Below, piece by piece: positions 13,056-24,375 of a stretch of 64,000 nucleotides of DNA (positions are counted from its first letter, which is position 1; each line of letters opens with the position of its first letter). A program made the translations under genes and the position numbers. The notes beneath the pieces are model-generated. The model had not been told where the DNA came from, ran no database searches, and worked only from the letters and a program-made list of their open reading frames with translations. Source of the DNA: Daedaleopsis sinensis (Eukaryota; Basidiomycota; Agaricomycetes; Polyporales; Polyporaceae); assembly GCA_033807695.1 (NCBI GenBank), contig CM066308.1, positions 558,001 through 622,000 of the forward strand, read 5' to 3'.

Positions 13056-14784
13056 TTATAGAATATGATCCCGAGGAGTCCACCTCGGATTATTCGTGGC
13101 AATCGGACCAACACCGCCATCCAACGCCCCATCCACGACCAGCTCCAGGGTGGGATAGACCTCGACGTTCTGCATGACCCACAATGCAACGGCGACGGCA
13201 CTGAGCAACTACGGTCAGCCGGCTGCGTCTCGTACGACCACAGGGTAGACTCACTTCTCTCCGCTGTAGTTCAGAATCCCTGGCGGGACCGGGAAACGCG
13301 TCTGCGGTCCAATATCTCCGATTCTCTTCCCGAACTTCCACCCGTTCACAAACAGCAGCGCACGGTAGGGCAGCGGCGTCTTCTCCACCCCGAACTGGAA
13401 GCTCATCATCGCGTCCACCCCACGCGGCACGTCGAGCTTGAACGTCGTCACGAAGAACCCAACACCAGCCTTCGCGCCCGGGAGCCCGTCGGAGAGCGCG
13501 CGAGCAGTCCAGTCCGAAGTGTCGAATCCCGGGAGATGCCATCCCTCGCGCTCGCCAAACAGCCCCCCCTCATTCAGCACCCCGCGCACTCTGTCAGGGA
13601 AGCTGGGGGCACCGAAGATGTATAGGTGAGTGTGGCCGTTCGGAGAATATGGAGACCGAAAGATACGCACTTCAGGTACCCCCCGAGCTTGCCTTGAACC
13701 TTCCACGTCGAGAAACTCCCGACGCCGCCGATAAGCTCGAAGCCCCGAATCCCACGATCCGATTTTTCTGCGAGCTCGCATGTGAGATGATACGAACGCG
13801 ACTCAAAATGCACAGCACACGCACGATTTTGGCCCTCGTCGTTTCCCATGTGGTCCTGCAAGACCGTGAGGACGTTATCTTGCCCAGGTCGGATCGAACC
13901 CTGCGGGAACGAGAAGAGCGCGTTCGCGTCGCCCGCAGCCGTAACCGCAGAGATGGTGTCGATGAAGATGTCGTTGATCCACACAGACGCGGCGAACGCG
14001 GTCCCGCCGTTGATGCTCAGGTTCGCCGCGGTCTCCGCCCCGGTAGCATTGAAATGACCTCTCCAGAGGATGTTGTTTTCACAACTGTGTCAGATAACAG
14101 TTAGTCCATGCCATTGCGATCTTTTGACTGTTGAAGCTCACAATCCATAGTCACAGCCTACAACAGATAGGTCAGCGTCCGATGCCGCATACTTCGTGCA
14201 CAGGTTACTCACCGTACAGAACGCGCCCGTCCCCAGACAGCATCCCTTGAGTGATGTTCGTGGACGTGTGGTCCGCGACGACCCACCCTCCGTCATCGAA
14301 GCCCGCTCTCACCTCCGGCAGACTATCCGCATACCTCCACCCTCCCAGCTGCGGCGCGCTCACCTCCCTCGCTTTAGCGCTCGCGTCCAGCCAGCCCGTC
14401 AACATGCCGCGCCCATCACTCTTTACCTCCACGTTGTCCCCGTTCCACAGTACGCGCCGCACCGCGGGCGGGCCGACGACAGTCAGCGGCACACTCGCGT
14501 TCAAGTCCCCGCGAAGCGCGAGGATGAGTACCCCTCTGTCCCCACCCGTAAGCGTCGCGTTCCGCACGAGGTACGGCCCGCCGACGAGGACGGTCGTGTT
14601 TGTCCCGAACTGCCAGAACGTCTCGAGCCCGAGGATCGTCGCGGGCGTGGGCGCGCGGATCGGGGGCGCCCAGAACGTTGCGGCGGTCTGTGAGTCCGCG
14701 AAGAGCACTAGCTGCTCGTCCGAGTCCCAGACTGACACCAGCCCCGGCGCCAGTCCCGCGCGAAAGGTGACGGTCGTCGCGCGT

Positions 14785-14816
<32 letters not shown>

Positions 14817-17127
14817 AGGTTGTGCAGAGGAGAAGTGGATGTGGGGGTCGGTGAAGCGCGTGCCGCGCCCGGAGAGGACGAGCGAGGTCTCGTGGGACTG
14901 CCCTGCGTCGCCCGTCAGGAAGAGCACGTCGCGCCCGCCGATCGTGCCCGCGAAGAATATGGCGGCGGTCGTGTGCAGTAGAGACCCCCGCGCGCCGAAC
15001 GAGTAGTCGGTGATGAGGACTTTGCTCTGGCGGCCGTTGAGCTCGATTGCGTCGAACGTTTGTGGCAGCGTTAGTTGTCCGTGCGCGCTCGGGACGGTCA
15101 CTCTGAATTGGATGCTCTCACTAGTGACAGTCAGCCGACCATTCTCTTGAGTCAAGAAAGACTTACGTAGAGCTCGAATTCGCCTGGCGCACGATCGCAA
15201 ACCCTGTGCCCGAGTCGGGGTTGTGCAAGTAGGTTGCGAACGCTGCGCTGCCGTCGAGGGCGACGCCGGGGATCCCGCTGTTCGTGTCTCCCATCCAGTC
15301 CGTCTTGCGGAACTGTGGCGAGCTCCGTATGAAGAGAGCTTGTCGCTTCATTTCGTCATACTTCTCCCAGAGCAGCCGCGTTTCCTTGATCGCCGCTCCG
15401 TAGTCGTAGCTGTTCCAAACCGAAATCGAGGTCACGGACGGTGGGGAAGGAGTAATGAGGTACTTACCTCGTATACGCCCCGGGATAGTTTATGCCGCCC
15501 CAATTTGTGCCTCTGATGCGAAGATTTCAGATAACGGGGGATTATCAACTTTCGAGAGACGTACCCATAGAACATGTACACGGAGTGCATTTTGACATTG
15601 CTCGCCCAGTTGTTCTTGTAGAACACGTCCTCGAAGTCCGGCCCAACTCGTGCACGACAGGCGTCGTATCCCGGGCCACCCCAGTAGTCGTGAGACCCTC
15701 CTGGAGAGTAATCGAGTCAGCATTGGTGGGGCTAGAAGCGTAAGGAGGTGTCAGCACCTTGGAATTCGGGCATGTAGAACGGCCGAGTCGGGTCGTTCGT
15801 GGTGTGATAGTCGTGGAAATTGCTCGGAATGGGGTTCCATGCCGAGCCATTTGTGCAGTTGAAATTGTTGGGGTAGAAGTCCTAACATGACGTGTGGAGG
15901 TTAGACAGCAGAACTCCTGTTATTGAGAGCGTGCGCACCAGACCGTATAAGTCGGGAGCTCCCGTGCCGTTGATGAATCCCAACCGCTCCCCGGGGTCGT
16001 TGTAAGATCTAAAGACAGAGCGACTGGTTAATGAGTAGAGCTCAAAGCAATTCGATTTGCTCACAGAGGCACGACTACCCCATTCGTCCTATACTGCTTC
16101 TCCAGGTCGGCAAAATACTCTGCGTTGGTTTTGGGCGTCTGAGAATACTCGTTGTCTGAAGTATGATCTTAAGGATATCGTCGTAAGAGGCATCTCTGAG
16201 CGCACCGATTTGTACCACTGCGAAGGATCTCATGAGTGTCGTACTTGTGCGGCGAGTTACTCTGAACGACTGACGCAATATAGGACCACCTTCAGTGACT
16301 TGGTTTGGCTTGACAGAATCAATGATAGCGGAAACATAGGGCATGTACGCGGCGTTCCATGACGACGTATTCGTCCGCACCGCGCCTTCAACGAGGCTCG
16401 TAGACCAGAGTGCAAGGCCTCCCGCTGTGGTTTCTGCGTTGATCTGTTCAACGCACCAATCTTAGTACCTGCCAATCTCAGGCCTCTAGCAAAGGATGGC
16501 TCACGTATGGTCCTGGATGACGGGATAACCATGGATGAGCGAGTTGTCGGATAGGGCGGAACAGCCTCGGACGCACCCGGCCGTAGTATGACAAAAATGC
16601 CTGCGAGCTTGGCAGCGTCGTAGACAGGCTGTAGAGCGCGCCAACCGTCGAAGTCAAGCACTCCGGGAGCCGGGTTCGTCAATCCCCCTATCCACTTATC
16701 AGCACCATACGCACCGAAAGCTTACTATGGGACTTACAGTGAATGTAGATGCTGTAGATCACGGTGAGCACGGTATATTCCTGGCTCCTCGTTGAATCTC
16801 GCTCCTCACCTAACGCCGTTCATGCCTGCAGCAACCATCTTCTGGAATATGTCGAGCCATAGGTCGGGTACAGGGAGACGGAATGTGTGAAACTCTCCCG
16901 AGCTGTTCCGTCTCGAGGTGAGCTAGATGCAACCACCATAGTGAGTGAGTTACGTACTACACAAACATACGCTGGTTGTGCAGAAACAAGGTGTAGTTGT
17001 CCCATTGCACGACGTTTGTCAGTCCATTCGACTTGCGAGGAGGGTCAGAATCGGCCACAGCTGAATGAGTGAGCCTTATCAGAAGGAGAAGGGCGTAGAC
17101 CCATCGGAGATATTGAACGGGCTCCAT
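13056..17127 (-). CDS. GH35 beta-galactosidase, paralog 3
   Basis: Secreted fungal GH35 beta-galactosidase. The start [16 protein letters not shown] at 17127 is a signal peptide, cut before [19 protein letters not shown]. The first intron splices FVY to [10 protein letters not shown], which removes an apparent stop near 16965. Blocks: [12 protein letters not shown] (16670), acid/base DNEYSQT (16150), YMPEFQ then [13 protein letters not shown] split by an intron at about 15700-15760, and [14 protein letters not shown]. Domains 2-3 occupy about 15440-14210, and the jelly rolls 13990-13260. The last exon ends [12 protein letters not shown], stop at 13056. In domain 3 a GCC-type triplet repeat (14785-14818) encodes a run of about eleven alanines not seen in the other three copies. 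Both catalytic glutamates are present. It is head-to-head with paralog 4. Confidence 0.9.
14785..14818 (-). repeat. In-frame triplet repeat encoding polyalanine
   Basis: The plus strand shows about eleven GCG/GGC units in a row. On the coding strand they give an alanine run, flanked by SAQP and RATTVTF, inside GH35 paralog 3. It is a likely site of replication slippage. Confidence 0.9.
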
Positions 17128-18456
17128 GTGGGTGGTTGTCGCTCTTGTTGCATACTATTATGACCGCAATGAGGAAGACGTAATGGTCCTGGGGTCCTCT
17201 CGAGCTTCGTTGTCCAGGCCCTGCTCCACAGTAGAGCGATGATCATGAGCCCTGAAGATCCCACAACGCGGACCGCTGTGAGATGTTGGTAGTGCATGAC
17301 TAAACAGGCGGTAGCGGGAATTTTACGAAACAAGATCAGAAGGCGCGATGTAACGGGGAATCGTCGGTCACGTTGGTTTACACCTGATCTTCTCTTCGGT
17401 AGAGGGCATTAGACGTCGATGTCGGGGAGAACGTATACATAACTCAAAGAGATCAATCAGTCGCAGATGTAGCGTGCGTACCGTGCAAAATAACTCGTCA
17501 GCTGTAGAGACGGCCCGCTTTCCAACTTAATAAGTCCAACTTGTATCGTTTAGTAGCATAAGTAGTAGGCTCGGTGAGGAGTCAGACTAAAGCACTAGGA
17601 AACATTCTGTCAGTGATTAGAGTCGTCGATAGGATTTCATGTCATGAGGGACCATAGACAACTCACCAGCTGTTGAATTGCAAGTTGCGCGATGGTGGGC
17701 AGAGGATATAGAGGTATTCGGCATTTGCCGAGGATTTTCTCGTGGCATGTGCTGGGCGTTACATCCTGATTCCTAACCGTCACTATGCCTTTGGTTCTGG
17801 TGGAATCACTACTTCCGTTATACTTGGACCATACTGCAGAGGCAGCGAGACAGAGGATGTAAGTCCGAACGGCATGCTCGCCGCCAAAGTATGGCTCCAG
17901 TGCAACCATCTGCGATTTTGGAAATCATTGAAGGTACGTCTATAGCTCGACTCATGATTGATTATATTATCTCATTGACTATCCTTTAGAAGTCAAAGTA
18001 ACGCGATGTGTGCACTTTGATACCGAGCGCCGGCTCCATCTGCCAAATCACATATTTTGTCGAGTAAGTCGCATGGATACGTCACCAGTCGTTGTGAACC
18101 GCATGGAGGGCCGACCGGCGGCGACGGAGAAACTCTGTTCTTCTCGCCTACTGGGAACATGCGAAGGCACGAGCGTAGTTTGGCCTCGGAGCCAGGTGAG
18201 CTGGTTGATGCGAGCAGTCAGGCGTCACCACACGTGATGACCGTATTCTCGTCAGGACTCGCGCGTAGAAGTCGTTCGCCCGGCCTGGGAACGCAATAGC
18301 TACCGGCGGCCCGCTCAGAAACTCGCAGCTTCTCTTCCTCGCATCTTTCTTAAGAAGTATTTTCTCGTAACTGCGTCATTGCTCCCCAGCCCCCAGGGCA
18401 TATAAAATCAGGGATCATGACCGCCCTCCATCATCAGACGTCAACGGCTCACAATC
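17128..18456. promoter_or_regulatory. Divergent promoter region between GH35 paralogs 3 and 4
   Basis: This 1.3 kb stretch holds no convincing gene and separates two divergently read beta-galactosidase genes, so it should contain control sites for both. On the paralog 4 side TATAAAA stands at 18402-18408, 49 bases before its ATG. I could not single out a carbon-regulator site with confidence. Confidence 0.5.
18402..18408 (+). promoter_or_regulatory. TATA box of GH35 paralog 4
   Basis: TATAAAA, 49 bases before the ATG at 18457, is well placed for a fungal core promoter. Confidence 0.6.
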
Positions 18457-21400
18457 ATGCGTTGGGGTCGTTCCTCCTGGGCCACTCGTGTCCTTTTCTC
18501 ACTTGGACTATGCTTGCTCACTGCGTCCAGTACAAGCTCGGCGAATCAGGAGAACAAGCTCGCTACTCGAGCAGCCGCTGTTGACCCTCCTCGGAAGTCC
18601 AATGGTTTAACTGACGTTGTACAATGGGATAACTTCACCCTCTTTTTGCACGATCAACGCATGTTCCTACAGTAAGTACAGATGCTGGTTGCTGACGCCG
18701 CGCTCACTACCGCCGATGATCCTCAGCTCCGGAGAGTTCCACACCTTCCGCCTCCCCGTGCCAGACCTATGGCTCGACATCTTCCAGAAGATGGTTGCGG
18801 CGGGGCTTAATGGAGTCAGGTGGGTTTTATGCATGTACAAGTATCCCGCTTTTCACTTACCGTCCATTCGTAGTATATATATACACAGTACGTGCCCTCT
18901 CGTCTGCGTCGATGAAGAAGTCAAACCGATGTGTCGATGTAGTGGGGGCCACGAATCCCTCGCGCGGAGTACTCGACTTCAACGATTGGCGTGCTCTACA
19001 GCCAATCTTCGATGCGGCCAAGCTAGCAGGAATATTCGTAATTCTCCGCCCAGGTTTGTCTCATCATCATCGCTTTTCTCCGTCGATGCTCATGACGTTG
19101 TCTAGGACCATATGTGAGACATGACATTGTGAACATGCGTTGCGGCATACTGAACACATCCAAAAGATCAACGCTGAGACAACGGCTGGAGGCATCGCTC
19201 ACTGGATCACGAGCGAAGTTGCTGGAACGCTGAGAACCGACGCTGCCGACTGGACCGCCGCGTATGAGCCGTACATCGATGGTATCATCAAAGCTGTTGT
19301 CCCAAATCAAGTCACCAACGGTGGACCGGTGCTTGGTACGTCTGCTGTCTCCAGATTTCGGGTTGATGATTCATTAACGTCTTATTCACAGCCGTACAGA
19401 TCGGTCCGCATCTTGTCCCTTTGATTCAGTATCGAACCTGACAATTCTCTCGCAGACAACGAGTTCTCGCAAACTACCGCACATGCAGCGTACTTTGCAC
19501 AGCTCGAGGAGCAGTACCGCAGCGGCGGCGTTGTGGTTCCTCTGTAAGCGTCTTACGAATGGTGTCTACATACAGACCTGACGAGTCACTCATAGCACAT
19601 ACAATGATCCCGGAGAAGGAAGCAACTTCATTAACGGAACGGGCGCTGTGGACATCTATGGCTTGGTAAGTCATATACTTTGATACCTCTCTTCTGTATA
19701 GTACCTTCTGACTCGAGTGCAATCACAAGGATTCATACCCCCAGCTCTTCGACTGCTCGAACCCACGAGACTGGAACGGTGTCACGACGAATTACCACCA
19801 ATATCATATTCAAAACAACCCGGAAGAGCCATGGTACATGCCTGAATTCCAAGGTAGTCATGGTATAGATCATGATCCCGCTCGATTCTAATCCTGCTTT
19901 TGAAATGCAGGAGGATCGTTCGATCCGTGGGGTGGACCCGGCTACGACGCCTGCGAACTACTCACTGGTCCAGACTTCCAGGACGTGTTCTACAAAGAGA
20001 ACTGGGCTTCGAACGTCAAGTTGATTTCGTACTATATGTTATATGGGTGAGCCTTGCATGGACCCTGATATCTCCTGAGCCGTCAGCCAACAGTCTCTGC
20101 AGAGGAACCAGCTGGGGAGGATTCCCCTTCCCAGGCGTGTACACCAGGTGAATCCCTCGTCAGCGGCAGAGTGTAAATGTTGTGTTGACCTTGAGAGCAG
20201 CTACGACTATGGCTCTTCAATTCGTGAAACACGTGCGCTGTCGGACAAGTTCGACGAGTTGAAACGACAAGGTCTATTCCTACGCTCCTCTCCATCTTTC
20301 CGTAAGACGGACTGGATTGGTGACACGAGCACCGGAATCCCCGGAGTCACTGTAAACGGCAGCGCGGCGTTTGTAACGCTGCTCAAGAATCCTGACACCA
20401 GCACGCAGTTCTTCATCGTCCGCCAGGCAGACTCTACATCGACGTATGTACCGCAGCAGCTACCAAGCTCCCAGTTTTTGAACGACTCCACAGCGCGATG
20501 ATATCATTCACCCTACAGGTACCCACCTCAAAAGGCACCCTTACCTTGCCGCAGACGACTGGCAGCATCGCGCTCCACGGTCGCCAGAGCAAGCTCATCA
20601 TCACGGACTACTCCTTCGGCTCCAAGAGCTCCGTGCTCTTCACCACTGCCTCGATCTTCTTTGCAGGAACAATTGGCGCGCGCGACGTTCTCTTCGTCTT
20701 CGGGGACGCCGACCAAACTCACGAGTTCGCACTCACGCTTACCGGCGCTGGTACGCGCACGACGTCCTCACGGGTCAAGTTCGCTCCATCAAGTGTTGGG
20801 GGCGGTATCACAACGGTCAGCGTAAGCCCCGGATCCACGGGACTAGTCACGCTCTGGGACTCGACGACGCAGCTCGTGCTCTTCGCCGATCCAGTGACTG
20901 CCGCGACGTTCTGGGCGCCCGCAGTCAAGGCTGCGACACCGAACACAGTGCCCGGGTTTGAGACGTTCTGGCAGTTCGGCACGAACACCACCGTTCTCGT
21001 CGGCGGGCCGAACCTCGTGCGCAATGCGACGATTACTGGAGAGACTCTGGCCCTCCGTGGTGACTTGAACGCGTCGGTCCCGCTGACGATTATCGCGCCC
21101 TCGGCTGTGAAGAAGGTGACGTTCAACGGCGCATCAGTCGCGCTCAAGAGTCAAGGGCATGGGACGCTGACCGGGAAGCTAACGCCGCGCGCGGTGACGA
21201 AGAACGTGTCGGTGCCGAAATTGACCGGTTGGAAGTTCAAGGACAGTTTGCCCGAGATTCAGACTGGCTTCGACGACTCTAGCTGGACGGTCGCGAACAA
21301 GACAACGACAAATCTGAGCGTCAAGCCGTTGACTGGCGGGCCGGTTTTGTACGGTGAGTCGCCCCTCCGCGATGACTATAATTTGTACTCACGTATGTGC

Positions 21401-22538
21401 GTGCATGTAGGCTGCGACTATGGATTGTGCGTGCTACTTCTGCTCTTGACCTGATTCGCAATGAATTGCTCGCTGACGCATGCACGTAGCTGCGAGAACA
21501 ACGTGCTCTTCCGCGGTCACTTCAATGGCACCGGATCGGAGACATCAGTTAGCCTGACCATTTACGGCGGAAGCTGTAAGTTTTTCTATAACCGTCCCCC
21601 TCACATGTAGCTCACTTATGTGACTCTATAGCTTTTGCCGCCTCTGTTTGGATCAACGACCAGTTCATCAGTACCGTTCACAACGGCGCAGACCACATCG
21701 ACGCCCTCTTCCCATTCCCCTCCGGCTCCGTCCTGCAGGGACAGGACAACGTCATCACTGTCCTGCAAGACAACATGGGCAACGACGAGGAATCAAACGA
21801 GAAGTCTGCGCGTGGAATCGCCGGATTCCAGCTCAACGGTGGGACGATATCGACATGGAAAGTTCAGGGCAAAGTCGGCGGCTACACCAAGTACGCTTCC
21901 TCTCCATGATTCTTTCTCGTGCGAACTCACTCGATATTGCCTTACAGCTTCCCGGACAAAGTTCGCGGGGTGATGAACGAGGGTGGACTGTTCGGCGAGC
22001 GCGAGGGGTGGCACCTTCCTGGGTTTGATACCTCGAGCTGGACGGCACGCGACCTATCCGCAGGTCTGCCCGACGGCGCCGCCGGGGTCGGGTTCTTCGT
22101 CACGACGTTCAATTTGAACTTCCCCGCGGGGACGGACATTCTCACAAGCTTCCAGTTTGAGACTGAGAACACGCAGGCGTACCGGGCGCGGTTGTTCGTC
22201 AACGGGTGGATGTTCGGAAAGGTTCGTCTACGATGCTGTCGTTTCGGATACGAGGCTGACGAGATGCTCAATGGATAGCGTGTTGCGGATGTCGGACCGC
22301 AGACGAGGTTCCCCGTTCCGCCTGGTATCTTGAAGTCTAACGGGAAAAAGTAGGTGCCCCCAAATGATTTGCTGGAGTCGAGACTCACCTTTTACCCGTC
22401 AGCACTGTTGCGGTCGCTCTTTGGGCAACAAACAACACTGCTGTCTCGCCCACGCTGGAGCTTTCTATTGACCAAGTTTTGGATGGTGGTGTAGGGCCGA
22501 TTGCATCGAACAATCCGGTATTCACCCCGAGAACGTGA
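18457..22538 (+). CDS. GH35 beta-galactosidase, paralog 4
   Basis: Secreted fungal GH35 beta-galactosidase. A signal peptide from 18457 leads into [21 protein letters not shown]. Further blocks: [19 protein letters not shown] (18726), [12 protein letters not shown] (18955), [13 protein letters not shown] (19168), acid/base DNEFSQT (19457), nucleophile WYMPEFQ with [15 protein letters not shown] after an intron (19830-19950), SNVKLISYYMLYG (20010). Domains 2-3 are in 20200-21420 and the jelly rolls in 21490-22320. The end is SNNPVFTPRT with TGA at 22536-22538. All joins keep frame at GT-AG sites, for instance FLH/SGEF at 18671/18727. Both catalytic glutamates are retained, so the gene looks functional. 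It is divergent from paralog 3 and convergent with the SGNH esterase. Confidence 0.92.
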
Positions 22539-22766
22539 ATGAATGTTGCTTCACCCACTGCAAACTAGCGAGGTGATAACAGACTGTACTATAGGATGCA
22601 CGATGTCAATCGAGTTGTTTGTCGCTTACTCGGAAGCTGTACTACGATGACATCTCTTCGCGTTACGAAATAATGCAAAAAACCCCAGGTACATACTAGT
22701 GAGTATTCACAGCAACGCGAGCTTTCCACAAGTGCCTAGCAGGTTTCTCCGCAGGAACATATCAGT

Positions 22767-23782
22767 TCAAAACGAGGCAATCCCGTGGCTGATGTTGAAG
22801 TCCAGTCCAGGGTTCGGTACGAGCGGAATCTGTTGGGGAAAGCTACGCTCCATCAAGTCGGCAACCATCCTGGAAGTAGAGCGGTCAGCCAGCGCGTCAG
22901 CAAGCTCAAACAAATCACACGACTCTCACCGGCCGAAAACGATTGTTCCATTCGCGTTCAGGTCTGCACGGTGCGGCACGGCCGAAGGAGGCAAGTAAGC
23001 TCAGGATGCCTCGGGGCGAATATGCTCGAAGACGAAGACGACTCACGAGTGTTGTCATCAGGCGACCGGTTCAAACGGTGGGCCGCGTCCGGGCCGATAG
23101 CTTCGACGTACTCTATCGACATCTTGTGAAGGTCCAGCAGATGCGTATCTTGCTCCTGAGAGATCAGAATGGTCTCTGTTGGGTGCGAGTTGTCACTGAG
23201 GGCCGAGCTCGCGAGACACTCAAGGATAGTGCGTACCGTCTGCCCAAGGACCGAGCGCGTCGTCCACCGTGCCGTTGTCAAAGAAGTTGCGACGCGTGAG
23301 GCTCGTCACCAGGACAGGCACCCCGCCTGCCGCGCGAATTTCGCCGACCATGAACGTCAGGTTCGCACCCATGGACTCGGGCGGTGCCTAAAAGTGTCCG
23401 AGTGCAATTCGGAATCAGTGAGTATGTCGTTCAACGCAGGACAAAGACTAACAATCTTCATGTCGTTGTGCCCGAACTGAACGGTGACAAGTGTCTGGCG
23501 TCCCTGCGCAACCTCGCCCTGAATAAACGCGAGCGAGGTGTTGAACTGACCAGAGAGGATGGTCGAGCCCGTCGTCGCGCCGTCGTGCGCGGTGTTGATA
23601 CAGTGCGAGAGGGGGATCCCCGCGAGAGAGGCGCAAAATCCGTTGCTCCACCCTCCGCTGTTGAGCACCGTGCCATTATTCGTTGTGCTATCGCCGATGA
23701 GGACAAACGAGAGCGGACGGGTCCTGGCAAGCGAGGACAGAGACAGGAGGAAGAGACAACTTGCAAGAGCGAAGAGCGTCAT
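22767..23782 (-). CDS. Secreted SGNH-family esterase, rhamnogalacturonan acetylesterase type (CE12-like)
   Basis: A secreted hydrolase predicted to remove acetyl groups from pectin. Signal peptide MTLFALASCLFLLSLSSLA starts at 23782. Block I is LIGDSTTNNGT with the nucleophile Ser in GDS; the block around GGWSNGFCASLAG supplies the oxyanion Gly; block III is QFGHND with the Asn. The catalytic Asp-His pair DNTH is made by splicing DDNT to HLNANG across an intron (donor about 23051, acceptor about 22965), followed by TIVFGRMVADLM. The chain ends NISHGIASF, stop at 22767. Two or three further introns interrupt the middle, one after GPWAD. All catalytic residues are present. A decayed relative lies at 40.1-40.3 kb. 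Substrate is inferred from family likeness only. Confidence 0.82.
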
Positions 23783-24134
23783 TGTGGCGGGTTACGATGA
23801 TGTGAACGCTCACTGTGGACTCACACAGATCCGGGCTTAAAAGGCCGTTAGCTACCGTTATAACTCAGGCGTACCAGCAGGGCCCGGACGCAATGCACCC
23901 AAGTATACTGGAAGTTGGCACATGATGAGTACGGTAATACTCACGCTTTCGTGAGTCGGGCCGGATGCATTGTATCATGCGCTGCCAGATCAGGCACCGT
24001 GGGTTCGACTTCACAACGCAGCTGTCAACCGATATCGTCTGGCTATGGTCGCGGAGGATGTTTGTCGAGAACAAGCTGGGAAAAATACATGACAGTGGTG
24101 TTAAGGATCAAAAAACTGATTGCCTTCATATACG
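23783..24134. other. Upstream region of the SGNH esterase
   Basis: No gene seen. A TTTTAA-like TATA element lies on the minus strand at about 23836-23842, roughly 55 bases before the esterase ATG. Confidence 0.4.
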
Positions 24135-24205
24135 TGCATTAAGGGGGAATCGAACCCCCGGCGGGTCGATGGCAACGACCCAGGTTACCACTACCCCATT
24201 AATGC
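24135..24205 (-). tRNA. trnG-GCC: tRNA-Gly (anticodon GCC)
   Basis: Read on the minus strand, the 7-base acceptor stem GCATTAA pairs with TTAATGC. The anticodon arm is GGTCG, loop TTGCCAT, CGACC, which puts GCC in the anticodon position after the usual T33. The T arm is GGGGG-TTCGATT-CCCCC. A follows the acceptor stem as discriminator. No intron is present. Confidence 0.95.
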
Positions 24206-24375
24206 TTGGCAAAAGACGGGTTCCGTCCGCTATGCCCTTGAGAGCTTGATTCCCTGGGGTTACGAGAGTTCGAGGTAAAGCGTAGTAGTTTAATTACGAA
24301 CTTGAACTTTACGGTGATGTGAATGCAAGCTTCTGCGTAAGTACGTCAACCTCCGAGCGACCTCCAACCTTGTTA

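Noticed and set aside
16940..16975. In-frame stop after the signal peptide exon of GH35 paralog 3
   Set aside because: The apparent TAG spans a splice donor (TA/GTACGT); joining to the next exon gives FVYSGEFH as in the paralogs.
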